This document shows positions 46,983-56,431 of a DNA stretch of 64,000 bases, piece by piece. A program made the translations under genes and the position numbers. Source of the DNA: Hyphomicrobiales bacterium (lineage in GTDB: Bacteria > Pseudomonadota > Alphaproteobacteria > Rhizobiales > Aestuariivirgaceae). The notes under the pieces are model-generated. The model saw only the letters and a program-made list of their open reading frames with translations, was not told where the DNA came from and ran no database searches. How positions within the stretch are numbered: the stretch's first letter is position 1; each line of letters begins with the position of its first letter. The DNA lies in contig JACPNZ010000041.1 of assembly GCA_016185245.1 (NCBI GenBank), positions 62,001 through 126,000 on the forward strand, read 5' to 3'.

Positions 46983-47403
46983 CCGGCTGAAACGATCAGC
47001 CCCGCCGCGACATTCATGCGCCGGCGGGGCCCTCGATCCTTCGAGTATGTGACTTGATACGCTCCGGCTTATGCCGGAGGATTGCAAGGTATTGGAGTTC
47101 ACTTCCAACTCCACAGCCTCGCTTTGCTGATTCTATGCAGGCGGCATTCCAGCCTAGCGTCGAAAGACTGCTGCAGCGCGCGAGCCGGAATGTGATCGCT
47201 AGCTTTGCTGCGATCCAAGGTAGTGACCCGGTGGCGTCATGCTCCCTCCCTTGGTTGTTGCATCGGTTCGCCGCTTCAATGCACCAGCGACGATAGAAAC
47301 ATTTTGGACCTGGCTGTGGCTTTGTCAAGTGCACCAAAAAGGCAGGGTCACTATTTCGTAATCATCTGCGGCACGCCTGCAACGCTGGCGCTCAACCCGG
47401 AGT
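46983..47403. other. Intergenic region between the hydroxylase gene and recQ
   Basis: About 420 bases. It starts with a 9-bp stem GCCCCGCCG/CGGCGGGGC (46999-47007, 47022-47030), a possible terminator without a T run. The rest is less GC-rich, with no supported gene. I see nothing else in it. Confidence 0.5.
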
Positions 47404-49275
47404 CTACGACGGGGCCGCCGAATTGATGTTTCCGCCGGTAGAGGTCTCCACCGCGAAGCTACGGATCTCGGTGAGGAAGATGTCGCCCAACTGCTCGAGC
47501 TTCGCTGCCCCAACGCCATGCACCTCGCCGAAGTCCCATTTAGTGAGCGGCCGCTTCGCCGCCATGTCGATGAGCGTGCGGTCGGAAAAGATCACAAAGG
47601 CAGGAACCCGGCGCTGCCGGGCAAGCTTGGCGCGCAGGCTCTTCAGCCGCTGCAGCAGGGCATCGGAAACGCCCTCCTCCGTCACGGCCTTGGCCAGCCG
47701 CTCGGCACGCCTGGCTTTCTTCGTCGTCTTCGCCACCAGCGGCCGGTAGCGGAACAGGGCCTTGCCGGCCAAAAGGGCCCGGCCCTTGGGCGAGATCGAA
47801 AGACCGCCATAACCCGCCACATCGATGCTGACGAAGCTGCCGCCGACCAGCTGGCGGATCAGCGCCTGCCATTCGCCTCGGCCGCGATCCTTGCCGATGC
47901 CGAACACAGGCAAGCCGGTGTGACGGAGGGCGGTGGCCTTGTCATTGGCCTTGCCCTCCAGCAGGTCGATCACATGGGCGGCGCCGAAGCGCTCGCCGGT
48001 CAGCCTCATCGTCTCGAAAATCTGGCGCGCCTCGAGCGTGCCGTCGATCAGCGCGGCGGGATCGAGGCAGACATCGCAATTGCCGCAGGGTTCGGAGAAT
48101 TCGCCGAAATAGGCCAAGAGTGCCTGGCGCCGGCACTCGGGGGCCTCGCAATAGGCGACCAGGGAATCGAGCCGCTTGTGCTCGCGGCGGCGGCGCTCCT
48201 CGCCGCCCTCCTCCTGGTCGATGAAGCGGCGGCGCATCTGGATATCGGAAAGGCCGAACACCATGTGGGCCTCGGCCGGCTCGCCGTCGCGCCCGGCCCG
48301 GCCGATTTCCTGGTAGTAGGCATCGAGCGAGGACGGCAGGTCGGCATGGAAGACAAAGCGCACGTCGGGCTTGTCGATGCCCATGCCGAAAGCGATGGTG
48401 GCGCAGACGATGACGGCCTTCTCGGTCATGAACAGGTTCTGCGCTTCGGCTCGGGCCTCAGGGCTAAGTCCCGCATGATAGGCCACGGCGCGATGGCCCT
48501 TCGCGCAAAGGGCCGCCGCCAGCTCCTCGGTGCTCTTGCGGGAGAGCGCATAGACGATGCCGCTTTCGCCGGCGTGATCGTCGAGAAAGCCGAGCAGCTG
48601 CTTTCTGGCGTTCGACTTGACCTCGACGGTGAGCCGGATGTTGGGCCGGTCGAAGCCGGCCACGAACACCTCGGCTTCGCCGCCAAAAATCTTGGCGACA
48701 ATATCACGCCGCGCCGTTTCGTCGGCGGTCGCCGTGAAGGCGCCGATGGGCAGGCCGGGAAAGGCCTGGCGCAGGCTCTGCAACGCATCGTATTCCGGCC
48801 GGAAGGAGGCGCCCCATTGGGAAATGCAATGGGCCTCGTCGATGGCAAACAACCTGATGTCGAGAGATTGAAGTGCGGCGATCATCCGCTCGGTCATCAG
48901 CCGCTCCGGCGCGAGGTAGAGGATGCTCACCTCGCCCCGCGCCACCCGCTTCCAGATCGCCACGTTCTCCTGGCGCGAGGCCGTGGAGTTAATGGTCTCG
49001 GCGGCAACGCCCGCAAGCTTGAGCGCCGCCACCTGATCCTGCATCAGCGCCACCAGCGGCGAGACCACGACGGTGAGCCCGCCTTTGACCAGCGCCGGCA
49101 CCTGATAGCAGAGCGACTTCCCCGACCCCGTCGGCATCACCGCCAGCACATGTTTGCCGCCCAGCAGCGCCTCGATGATCTCTTCCTGGCCGGGGCGGAA
49201 GGAATCGTAGCCAAAGATTTGACGGAGAATTGTGCAGGGTTGCAAAGCGGATTCCAAAGTCTTGCGAAGCTGCAT
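47404..49275 (-). CDS. recQ: ATP-dependent DNA helicase RecQ
   Basis: A 623-residue RecQ. Helicase motifs are MPTGSGKSLCYQVPA, IDEAHCISQWG, FTATADETARRDI and the QIGRAGRDG-like EIGRAGRDGEPAEAH. The zinc-binding region has CEAPECRRQALLAYFGEFSEPCGNCDVC. The winged-helix (RQC) and C-terminal HRDC domains (PAFVIFSDRTLIDMAAKRPLT) complete it. It acts in recombination and fork repair. After IDEAHCISQWG the sequence reads ASFRPEY instead of the common HDFRPEY, which may be lineage variation. Confidence 0.95.
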   Translation of the reverse strand: MQLRKTLESALQPCTILRQIFGYDSFRPGQEEIIEALLGGKHVLAVMPTGSGKSLCYQVPALVKGGLTVVVSPLVALMQDQVAALKLAGVAAETINSTASRQENVAIWKRVARGEVSILYLAPERLMTERMIAALQSLDIRLFAIDEAHCISQWGASFRPEYDALQSLRQAFPGLPIGAFTATADETARRDIVAKIFGGEAEVFVAGFDRPNIRLTVEVKSNARKQLLGFLDDHAGESGIVYALSRKSTEELAAALCAKGHRAVAYHAGLSPEARAEAQNLFMTEKAVIVCATIAFGMGIDKPDVRFVFHADLPSSLDAYYQEIGRAGRDGEPAEAHMVFGLSDIQMRRRFIDQEEGGEERRRREHKRLDSLVAYCEAPECRRQALLAYFGEFSEPCGNCDVCLDPAALIDGTLEARQIFETMRLTGERFGAAHVIDLLEGKANDKATALRHTGLPVFGIGKDRGRGEWQALIRQLVGGSFVSIDVAGYGGLSISPKGRALLAGKALFRYRPLVAKTTKKARRAERLAKAVTEEGVSDALLQRLKSLRAKLARQRRVPAFVIFSDRTLIDMAAKRPLTKWDFGEVHGVGAAKLEQLGDIFLTEIRSFAVETSTGGNINSAAPS

Positions 49276-49422
49276 CCGCGCTCCTATAGCTTGATTCAGT
49301 CCCTCGGCGAGTGCCGGCTACCGTACAAATTGGCTAACGGCGGCCAGAACTGCCGATTGTCGGGACGTTCGATAGTGTTTTATATTGAGTGTCAATTGAC
49401 CGACGACATAAGAGCGAAGATC

Positions 49423-50049
49423 ATGCAATCCGCGGATGCGAGTTCAAAGCAATTGCGTGTCGGCAATCCTGGCGCAGGCAGGTCGGTGAAACCAGATAAC
49501 TTCACGCTGTCTTATGTAGTGTGGCTGGGGCTCTATTTCTCTCCATTTATTGCCGCCTTGTCGATCCCGGTATTTCTCGGCGGTCTTGACGCCGTCTTGG
49601 TTGCATTAGTTGTGTTTTATCCGCTTCTGTTCCTTGCGTACCTGTTGGGCATGTTGGCATTTCTCGTTGCGCGTTTCGTTCGACATTGGCGGAACCGCCA
49701 ATGGCGCCGTGCCCTATCGGTGATATTTTCACCATTCATTCTCGTGGTTGTTGTTGCGCTTGTGCTGGTGTTTCATGTGCCAAACTGGGTGTATTTCCAA
49801 CTGCACAAATCGTCCTACATTGCCGAGATTTCCCGAATTCCACGGGAAGGTGGAAATTCACGAGCCAAGATGTTTGTCGTAGGAGGATATGGAATAGTAA
49901 CGTCGAGCACTACCGAAGCGATCCTCTACGATGAGAGCGATGCAATCGGCACCTCCTACAAGGCGGATGACTGCACGGCATTCAGGAGGATTGAGGCGCA
50001 TTTCTATTACGTAACAATGAATGATCAATGTTCGAATTTCTGGATGTGA
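49423..50049 (+). CDS. Hypothetical membrane protein
   Basis: A 208-residue product from ATG 49423. Three long hydrophobic stretches are visible (near residues 30-55, 60-80 and 95-118), then a polar C-terminal half with WVYFQLHKSSYIAEISR and a late FYYVTMNDQCSNFW. Base composition is lower in GC than the flanking recQ and uvrA, suggesting acquired DNA or weak constraint. I do not recognise the family; it could be a small envelope or immunity-type protein. Confidence 0.6.
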   Translation: MQSADASSKQLRVGNPGAGRSVKPDNFTLSYVVWLGLYFSPFIAALSIPVFLGGLDAVLVALVVFYPLLFLAYLLGMLAFLVARFVRHWRNRQWRRALSVIFSPFILVVVVALVLVFHVPNWVYFQLHKSSYIAEISRIPREGGNSRAKMFVVGGYGIVTSSTTEAILYDESDAIGTSYKADDCTAFRRIEAHFYYVTMNDQCSNFWM

Positions 50050-50175
50050 TTCCGCGTGACCACTAGCGGCAGTTCGCGCCTGTCAGCTCCTATTGCCATA
50101 AAACATGTGGATATCGCCGACTGCTGACAGCAGCTGACGACCAATGACGGCAAGGTGGAGGCCATCCTTGTCCCC

Positions 50176-50190
50176 GTTCACCTTTTGGTC
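50176..50190 (+). promoter_or_regulatory. Degenerate LexA box upstream of uvrA
   Basis: GTTCACCTTTTGGTC matches GTTC-N7-GTTC with one mismatch in the second half, 13 bases before the uvrA ATG. SOS control of uvrA is common in alphaproteobacteria, so the site is plausible but not certain. Confidence 0.45.
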
Positions 50191-50202
50191 TAGTCAGTGC
50201 CC

Positions 50203-53124
50203 ATGGCCGAGCCGAAAAAAGTCATTTCCATTCAGGGGGCGCGCGAGCACAACCTGAAGAACGTTTCCCTCGAACTGCCGCGCGACCGGCTGATCGTGTT
50301 CACCGGCCTGTCGGGTTCGGGCAAGTCGTCGCTCGCCTTCGATACGATCTATGCCGAGGGCCAGCGCCGCTATGTCGAAAGCCTGTCGGCCTATGCCCGG
50401 CAGTTCCTCGAGATGATGCAGAAGCCCGACGTCGACCAGATCGACGGGCTGTCGCCGGCCATTTCCATCGAGCAGAAGACCACCAGCCGCAATCCGCGCT
50501 CGACCGTCGGCACCGTCACCGAAATCTACGACTACATGCGCCTGCTCTTTGCCCGCATCGGCATCGCCTATTCGCCGGCCACCGGGCTTCCCATCGAAAG
50601 CCAGACGGTGACCCAGATGGTCGACCGCACTTTGGCGCTGCCCGAGGGCACACGGCTCTATCTGCTGGCGCCGATCGTCCGTGGGCGGAAGGGCGAGTAC
50701 CGCAAGGAGCTCGCCGATTTGCGCAAGAAGGGCTTCCAGCGGGTCAAGGTCGACGGCCGCTTCCACGAGATCGAAGCGGTGCCGGCACTTGACAAGAAGT
50801 TCAAGCACGACATCGACGTGGTGGTCGACCGCATCGCGGTCAGGCCCGATCTCGGCACCAGGCTCGCCGACAGTTTCGAGACGGCGCTGAAACTGGCGGA
50901 GGGCCTGGCCATCGCCGAGTTCGCCGACAAGCCCCTGCCCGCCTCGCAAACCACCGAAGACGGCGCCAACAAGTCGAAGAACGACACCCATGAGCGGCTG
51001 CTGTTCTCGGAGCGTTTCGCCTGCCCGGTGTCGGGCTTCACCATCGACGAGATCGAGCCGCGACTCTTCTCCTTCAACAATCCCTTCGGCGCCTGTCCCA
51101 AATGCGACGGGCTCGGCACCGAACTGAAGTTCGAGCCGGACCTGGTGGTACCGGACGAGACGCTGTCGCTCCGCGACGGTGCGGTCCTGCCCTGGGCCAA
51201 GACCGGCAACACTTCGCCCTACTACACCCAGACCCTCGAGGCGCTTGCCAAGCACTTTAAATTCTCGATGAACGTCGCCTGGCGGGACCTGCCGAAGAAG
51301 GGCCGCGACGCCATTCTGTTCGGCACGGGCGAAGAAGAAATCTCCATCACCTATGACGACGGCATCCGCTCCTACAAGACCAAGAAGCCTTTCGAGGGAG
51401 TGATCGGCAATATCGAGCGGCGCTGGCGCGAGACCGATTCGCAATGGATGCGCGAGGAATTATCGCGCTTCCAGTCGGACCACCCGTGCGATGCCTGCGG
51501 CGGCTTCCGCCTCAAGCCCCAGGCGCTGGCGGTGAAGATCGACAAAAAGCACATCGGCGAAATCTCGGCCATGTCGATCCGCGATGCCAACCAGTGGTTT
51601 GGAGCGCTGCCCGCCAGGCTCAAGCCCAAGGACAACGAGATCGCCGCCCGCATCCTCAAGGAAATCCGCGAGCGGCTGAAATTTTTGGTCGACGTCGGCC
51701 TCGACTATCTCAACCTGTCGCGCACTTCCGGCACTCTGTCGGGCGGCGAGAGCCAGCGCATCCGCCTTGCCTCGCAGATCGGCTCCGGCCTCACCGGCGT
51801 TCTCTATGTGCTTGACGAGCCGTCGATCGGCCTGCACCAGCGCGACAATGGCCGGCTCCTCGAAACCCTTGTCCACCTCCGCGATCTCGGCAACACGGTG
51901 ATTGTCGTCGAGCACGACGAGGATTCGATCCGCCAGGCCGACCATGTGGTCGACATCGGTCCCGGCGCCGGCATCCATGGCGGCGAGGTGATAGCCCAGG
52001 GCACGCCGGCCGAGATCATGGCCTGTCCGCGCTCGCTCACCGGGCAATATCTGGTGGGTCTGCAGCAGGTGCCGCTGCCCGCCTACCGGCGCAAATGGGA
52101 GAAGGGCCGCTCGATCCGAGTGAAGGGGGCGCGTGCCAACAATCTCAAGAACATTTCGGCGGAAATTCCGCTGGGCGTCTTCACCTGTGTCACCGGCGTC
52201 TCGGGCGGCGGCAAGTCGACGCTGCTGATCGACACGGTCTATCGCGCCGTGGCGCGGAAGCTGATGGGTACCCGCGAGCCGCCCGCCGAGCACGACCGCA
52301 TCGACGGCCTCGAGATGCTCGACAAGATCATCGACATCGACCAGAGCCCCATCGGCCGCACGCCGCGCTCCAATCCCGCCACCTATACGGGCGCTTTCAC
52401 GCCGATCCGCGACTGGTTCGCCGGCCTCCCCGAGGCCAAGGCGCGGGGCTACGAGCCGGGGCGGTTTTCCTTCAATGTCAAGGGCGGCCGCTGCGAAACC
52501 TGCCAGGGCGACGGCGTCATCAAGATCGAAATGCACTTCCTGCCCGACGTTTATGTGACTTGCGACGAATGCCACGGCCACCGCTACAATCGCGAGACCC
52601 TCGAGATCAAGTTCAAGGACAGGTCGATCGCTGACGTGCTCGACATGACGGTGACCGAGGCTGCCGAATTCTTCCGCGCCGTGCCGAGTGTCCGCGACAA
52701 ATTCGAAACGCTGGAGCGTGTCGGCCTGGGCTACATTCATGTTGGCCAACAGGCGACGACGCTGTCCGGCGGCGAGGCCCAGCGGGTGAAGCTCGCCAAG
52801 GAACTGTCCAGGCGGGCGACGGGGCGCACCCTCTATCTGCTCGACGAGCCGACCACCGGCCTGCACTTCCACGATGTCCGCAAGCTCCTCGAAGTGCTGC
52901 ATGAGTTGGTCGACCAGGGCAACACGGTGGTGGTGATCGAGCACAATCTGGAGGTGATCAAGACCGCCGACTGGATCATCGATCTGGGCCCCGAAGGCGG
53001 CGACGGCGGCGGCGAAATCGTGGTCGCCGGTACGCCTGAGGACGTCGCCCGCGACAAGAAAAGCTACACCGGCCAGTTCCTCAAATCGGCCCTGCGCCGG
53101 GGGAAGAAAGAAGCGGCGGAGTGA
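50203..53124 (+). CDS. uvrA: Excinuclease ABC subunit A
   Basis: A 973-residue UvrA from ATG 50203 (GTG 50197 is an alternative). Two ABC ATPase halves are seen: Walker [20 protein letters not shown] near residue 32 and [11 protein letters not shown] near residue 665, with signatures [14 protein letters not shown] and [15 protein letters not shown]. The first zinc module reads CPVSGFT, so its first CxxC is broken while CPKC is kept. The second has CETCQGDG and CDECHGHRY. UvrA finds bulky DNA lesions with UvrB. Confidence 0.97.
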   Translation: MAEPKKVISIQGAREHNLKNVSLELPRDRLIVFTGLSGSGKSSLAFDTIYAEGQRRYVESLSAYARQFLEMMQKPDVDQIDGLSPAISIEQKTTSRNPRSTVGTVTEIYDYMRLLFARIGIAYSPATGLPIESQTVTQMVDRTLALPEGTRLYLLAPIVRGRKGEYRKELADLRKKGFQRVKVDGRFHEIEAVPALDKKFKHDIDVVVDRIAVRPDLGTRLADSFETALKLAEGLAIAEFADKPLPASQTTEDGANKSKNDTHERLLFSERFACPVSGFTIDEIEPRLFSFNNPFGACPKCDGLGTELKFEPDLVVPDETLSLRDGAVLPWAKTGNTSPYYTQTLEALAKHFKFSMNVAWRDLPKKGRDAILFGTGEEEISITYDDGIRSYKTKKPFEGVIGNIERRWRETDSQWMREELSRFQSDHPCDACGGFRLKPQALAVKIDKKHIGEISAMSIRDANQWFGALPARLKPKDNEIAARILKEIRERLKFLVDVGLDYLNLSRTSGTLSGGESQRIRLASQIGSGLTGVLYVLDEPSIGLHQRDNGRLLETLVHLRDLGNTVIVVEHDEDSIRQADHVVDIGPGAGIHGGEVIAQGTPAEIMACPRSLTGQYLVGLQQVPLPAYRRKWEKGRSIRVKGARANNLKNISAEIPLGVFTCVTGVSGGGKSTLLIDTVYRAVARKLMGTREPPAEHDRIDGLEMLDKIIDIDQSPIGRTPRSNPATYTGAFTPIRDWFAGLPEAKARGYEPGRFSFNVKGGRCETCQGDGVIKIEMHFLPDVYVTCDECHGHRYNRETLEIKFKDRSIADVLDMTVTEAAEFFRAVPSVRDKFETLERVGLGYIHVGQQATTLSGGEAQRVKLAKELSRRATGRTLYLLDEPTTGLHFHDVRKLLEVLHELVDQGNTVVVIEHNLEVIKTADWIIDLGPEGGDGGGEIVVAGTPEDVARDKKSYTGQFLKSALRRGKKEAAE

Positions 53125-53347
53125 GGTGGTACGACAGCCCGTGCAATTGCGCGGACTGACGAGCGGTGTATGCTGGGAGGGTATTTGTCAAACAGTTTGG
53201 CACACCAGGGAGGCGCGTCTCTGTAGATTGATGCTTGGGTGGCCCTTCCTGTACACTACGTCACACTCGTGAAGGCTCAGCGATCTACCAAGGCAATGGA
53301 AATTTGATACGCGATTTCGTTGCACCGATTGCCAGGAGGGCGCAATA

Positions 53348-54508
53348 GTGGAAACAGCCGGCACACATTCAGAAAACTCTGGGCAAAACAGCGGCACCAC
53401 CGAACAGCGAGGACCAGGGATGGTTGATGCAGGTATCGCAATAGTTTTTTCGAATCTGAAAAGAGCAGTAGTGGGTCTGTTTGAGGAATACAAATTACCG
53501 GGCGAATTATGGGGTTATTTTAAGAAAAGAACAAATCTCGACGAAAATATCGAGCGATTCATTGGCAAACTGAGATCTTCAAGCAAGCAATTCAAAACGG
53601 ATTCACGCCTATTGTCGGATGTGTTTCAACTCAATGAACCTACGAACACGCATTTTGTATTGGGAAACGCACATCCTAATTATGACAAGTCTGATGTCCA
53701 TCCTGCGCACAACGAAAGTATGCAGCCGTTTAGAGAGTATATGAGATCGCAACAAATCCCTGCGGCACAGGCTAACGATCTGATCTTTGCTGCAGACATG
53801 TTGGACTTAGATGACACAGCAAAGTTGTCGCGGTTTCTCGCGAAGAACTTGGTGGTTTTTGGGAGTCCCATTTCCAATCATCTTCCAAGATTATTATTTG
53901 ACTATGCTGAAAGTGAAGCGTCGCCCGGCACTTTCCCTCTATCGTTGCGATCATCATCTGGCTCTCCTTTCGACTTGAGATTTGAGTTTATTTTGGATCA
54001 GGAGACCATACTGGCCGACTTTCCAATTGATCAAAGATATACTATTACGAGAAATGGCAGCAAAATCTTGAATTGGGGAATATTGGACAATGATCAAGCG
54101 AAGCGAAGCCAAAAACGATATGTGGTACCATGCGTATCTGGAAGCATTGTCGAGATTGATTACCTCCTATTGACGAGCACTCCGAATGTGTTTTCGGGGG
54201 GAACGACTAGGATTTTGAATATCGCCGGCTGTCATGGCATGGGCACAGCCGCAACTGAATTGTTATTTAACGATAATAAAGTAATGAGAAACATAGCCGA
54301 ACAAACCAAAAACTTCGGGGCTTGGCAGTGTCTGATTCCAATTAAAAAATCGAGTGACAGTTTCTTGCCCGGGCATATTCAGTTTGATGGAATCAGATAC
54401 GGACGGTGTGAGCTCAAAAAGACGTCAATGCTCAGAAACACCCAATCCAATGTCAAGAAGTATGTGTCCATGCTTACAAATAGAAAAAATGATTCGAAGC
54501 CCGTCTGA
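53348..54508 (+). CDS. AT-rich orphan gene, unknown function
   Basis: A 386-residue product from GTG 53348, which has an excellent AGGAGGG site upstream. Its codon use is far more AT-rich than its neighbours, suggesting recent transfer. Two notable motifs are VVFGSPISNHLPRLLF (170-184) and LNIAGCHGMGTAATELL (290-306), with DYLLLTSTPN before the second. The pair of a G-x-P-x-x-N motif and a later G-x-H-G-x-G-T motif recalls uncharacterised bacterial regulators or conflict proteins, but that is only resemblance. No membrane segment is obvious. A toxin-antitoxin pair follows. Confidence 0.8.
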   Translation: METAGTHSENSGQNSGTTEQRGPGMVDAGIAIVFSNLKRAVVGLFEEYKLPGELWGYFKKRTNLDENIERFIGKLRSSSKQFKTDSRLLSDVFQLNEPTNTHFVLGNAHPNYDKSDVHPAHNESMQPFREYMRSQQIPAAQANDLIFAADMLDLDDTAKLSRFLAKNLVVFGSPISNHLPRLLFDYAESEASPGTFPLSLRSSSGSPFDLRFEFILDQETILADFPIDQRYTITRNGSKILNWGILDNDQAKRSQKRYVVPCVSGSIVEIDYLLLTSTPNVFSGGTTRILNIAGCHGMGTAATELLFNDNKVMRNIAEQTKNFGAWQCLIPIKKSSDSFLPGHIQFDGIRYGRCELKKTSMLRNTQSNVKKYVSMLTNRKNDSKPV

Positions 54509-54661
54509 GGGTATAAGATGTGCACAAGAACAACAATCTCCTGACATTTTCCGCTCATTGAAGGTTCAGGCGGCAGACTGGCTTGGTCGGCGGCGGTGAT
54601 TCCTTCGTTAGCGGGCTTGGTCTTTGGCCGTTCTTGGGTGAGGGTGGATTTGTGCAGGGCC

Positions 54662-55048
54662 TCACCACACCGTCTCCACGCCCCAGGCCTTGAACGCGGC
54701 ATCGCTGGTTACCAGAGGTATCCCCTCGACCAGCGACTGCCCGGCGAGCAGCCGGTCGAAGGGATCGCAATGGGCGCCGTCGAGCAGTCCGCCGCGTATT
54801 GCGTGCGATGGGCTGAGGGGCAAAATCTCAAAATTTTCGCTGGCGACCGCCTCCTCAAATCTCCCCACCAGATTGCCGATGTCCGGCCACTTGCCGATGC
54901 GGAATTTGGTCGCCATTTCAAAGGCCGAAACCGCACTCACCAGCACCTGATTTCCGGGCTCGATGATCAGCGCGCGCATTGTTTGAGACAGCCGGCGATC
55001 GTCGAGAAGCCACCAGGCCAATGTATGGGTATCACAGAGGATCCTCAT
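54662..55048 (-). CDS. vapC: PIN-domain toxin (VapC family)
   Basis: A 128-residue PIN-domain ribonuclease. Acidic active-site residues are D6 (LCDTHTLAWW), E44 (SAFEMATKFR), D95 (HCDPFDRLLAGQ) and D116 (LVTSDAAF). The start overlaps the antitoxin gene by 17 bases, the classic coupled toxin order. Family members cut tRNA or rRNA when freed from the antitoxin. It is the toxin of the pair with the gene at 55.0-55.3 kb. Confidence 0.9.
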   Translation of the reverse strand: MRILCDTHTLAWWLLDDRRLSQTMRALIIEPGNQVLVSAVSAFEMATKFRIGKWPDIGNLVGRFEEAVASENFEILPLSPSHAIRGGLLDGAHCDPFDRLLAGQSLVEGIPLVTSDAAFKAWGVETVW

Positions 55049-55286
55049 CGCTGCCCTCCCAGGCAGCCAGTTCCTCTTCCGGCAGCGGATCGAAGAAACT
55101 GTCGGGTAGGGTGAACTTACCCTTCCAGGCGCCCGGCACGCGCGGTTTCCTGGCCGGCTGCTCGGCCGGAGTAAGCTTGGCGATTTGCTTGTCGCCGCGG
55201 GCGATAATGATCTCCTCGCCCGCCTCGACGCGCTTCAGGAGTTTCGACAGCTCGGTCTTGGCCTTGTGGATGGTGACGACGGTCAT
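55032..55286 (-). CDS. Phd/YefM-type antitoxin
   Basis: An 84-residue protein from ATG 55286. The N-terminal half is a Phd-fold DNA-binding domain: VVTIHKAKTELSKLLKRVEAGEEIIIARGDKQIAKL. The C-terminal part (FTLPDSFFDPLPEEELAAWEG) is acidic and would neutralise the toxin. Two TTAGCTAA sites lie just upstream, a likely autoregulatory operator. Confidence 0.9.
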   Translation of the reverse strand: MTVVTIHKAKTELSKLLKRVEAGEEIIIARGDKQIAKLTPAEQPARKPRVPGAWKGKFTLPDSFFDPLPEEELAAWEGSDEDPL

Positions 55287-55295
55287 CAAAGCATC

Positions 55296-55315
55296 TTAGC
55301 TAACCAGTTAGCTAA
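55296..55315. promoter_or_regulatory. Operator of the toxin-antitoxin operon
   Basis: Two identical palindromes TTAGCTAA (55296-55303 and 55308-55315), spaced by CCAG, lie 10-30 bases upstream of the antitoxin start. Phd/YefM antitoxins bind such short palindromes to repress their own operon. The sequence is visible; the binding is inferred. Confidence 0.7.
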
Positions 55316-55321
55316 TATCAA

Positions 55322-56062
55322 TCAAACCACCAATGTGAACACCGCCCCGAACATCCGTCCCTCGACATTGCCCTTATCCTTGGCCGCCGCCTCGCGCCAG
55401 GCGATGGCGCGCGGTTCGGCACTGTCGATGATCGACGCCTCGAGCACGGCGCGCTCTGCCAGAGCGCGATCCGGGCGGCACAGGAACAGCTTGTTCTGCA
55501 CATAGGCGAAAGGCGCCAGTTGCCGTTTCGCGGCAAAAAACAGGTTCACCGCCTCATTGACTCCGAGGGTCAACGGATTGAGGAAATCATCGACCGCGAC
55601 GATCCCCTCCTCATGCAGCAGCGCATCGGCGAGCCCTAGGTCCCACAGCACGTCGTCTTTCTCGTGCGAGCCGTCGATGCTGACGAAACGCGGCGGGGCG
55701 GCTAGCCGGGCCATGAGATCGGCGGCGGAGAAATCGCGCGACCGGCCGGTGATGAGGGTAACGATTCCCGGCTGGTGAATGTGATTGAGGTGGTGGTCGA
55801 TCACCGCCGGCAACGCCACGAACTGGAAGGTGTCGAGCCCGAAAACCTGGTCGCCGGCATTGGCCCCCGAGCGAATGAGCAGGCTGAAGTAGCGGCCGGC
55901 GAACACGCCAATTTCGAACAGCGGCCCGCGGATGCCGAAATTCTCCTGGCGCTCGAGCATCTGGGCCGAGACCAGTGCCGTGATATCGTGCAACCAGCCC
56001 GGGATGTGATTGGTCACGGCATCGATGTAGCCACGATGATCGAGGCGGAACAGGTTATTCAT
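55322..56062 (-). CDS. Class I SAM-dependent methyltransferase-like protein
   Basis: A 246-residue protein from ATG 56062. It has the methyltransferase_24-like motif GPLFEIGVFAGRYFSLL (SAM-binding glycines), then VFGLDTF (motif II Asp), FVSIDGSHEKDDVLWDLGLAD and GIVAVDDFLNPLTLGVNEAVN. This pattern is common in sugar- or antibiotic-linked methyltransferases. There are no pathway partners nearby; the AT-rich gene and TA pair suggest an accessory setting. Confidence 0.75.
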   Translation of the reverse strand: MNNLFRLDHRGYIDAVTNHIPGWLHDITALVSAQMLERQENFGIRGPLFEIGVFAGRYFSLLIRSGANAGDQVFGLDTFQFVALPAVIDHHLNHIHQPGIVTLITGRSRDFSAADLMARLAAPPRFVSIDGSHEKDDVLWDLGLADALLHEEGIVAVDDFLNPLTLGVNEAVNLFFAAKRQLAPFAYVQNKLFLCRPDRALAERAVLEASIIDSAEPRAIAWREAAAKDKGNVEGRMFGAVFTLVV

Positions 56063-56252
56063 TGCGGCACAGTCTTTTCTTCGTCGGCCACGTTCTACAC
56101 CGACCTCGCCTGCGGCGACAGTCTCCCCAAGTATTCCTTCCAAATGGGAAACAGTAGAATTCCGAAGTTATTCGGCGCTGTTATTTGTTATAATTCTTGC
56201 AGTGGCATATTTCATGGCTACAAATCAACTCCATCCCCAAAAGGAAAAACCC

Positions 56253-56420
56253 ATGAAAACCGCCATCATCCCCTCCTCCTGGTCTGGCTACGTGCAGTCG
56301 TCGCTGCGTGTTATGGCTGGCCTTTTGTTCATCGCCCACGGCATGACCAAGCTCCGCGGCTAGCCGGTCACCCAGTATTTTCCGCCGCCGGCCCCGTGAG
56401 CCTCGACGCCCGCCGCGCCT
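56253..56420 (+). pseudogene. DoxX-family remnant
   Basis: The frame from ATG 56253 gives a DoxX-like start (VQSSLRVMAGLLFIAHGMTKLRG) and then stops at TAG 56361. The sequence beyond still reads PVTQYFPPPAP, as in intact DoxX, before a second stop. The rest of the gene, about 100 residues, is missing. It is a decayed membrane-protein gene between the methyltransferase and the dehydrogenase genes. Confidence 0.65.
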
Positions 56421-56431
56421 AAGCGCCCGGC

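Noticed and set aside
47518-49422. The long N-terminal extension of the membrane-protein frame, running antisense to recQ
   Set aside because: It is recQ shadow sequence; only the part from ATG 49423 onward is supported.
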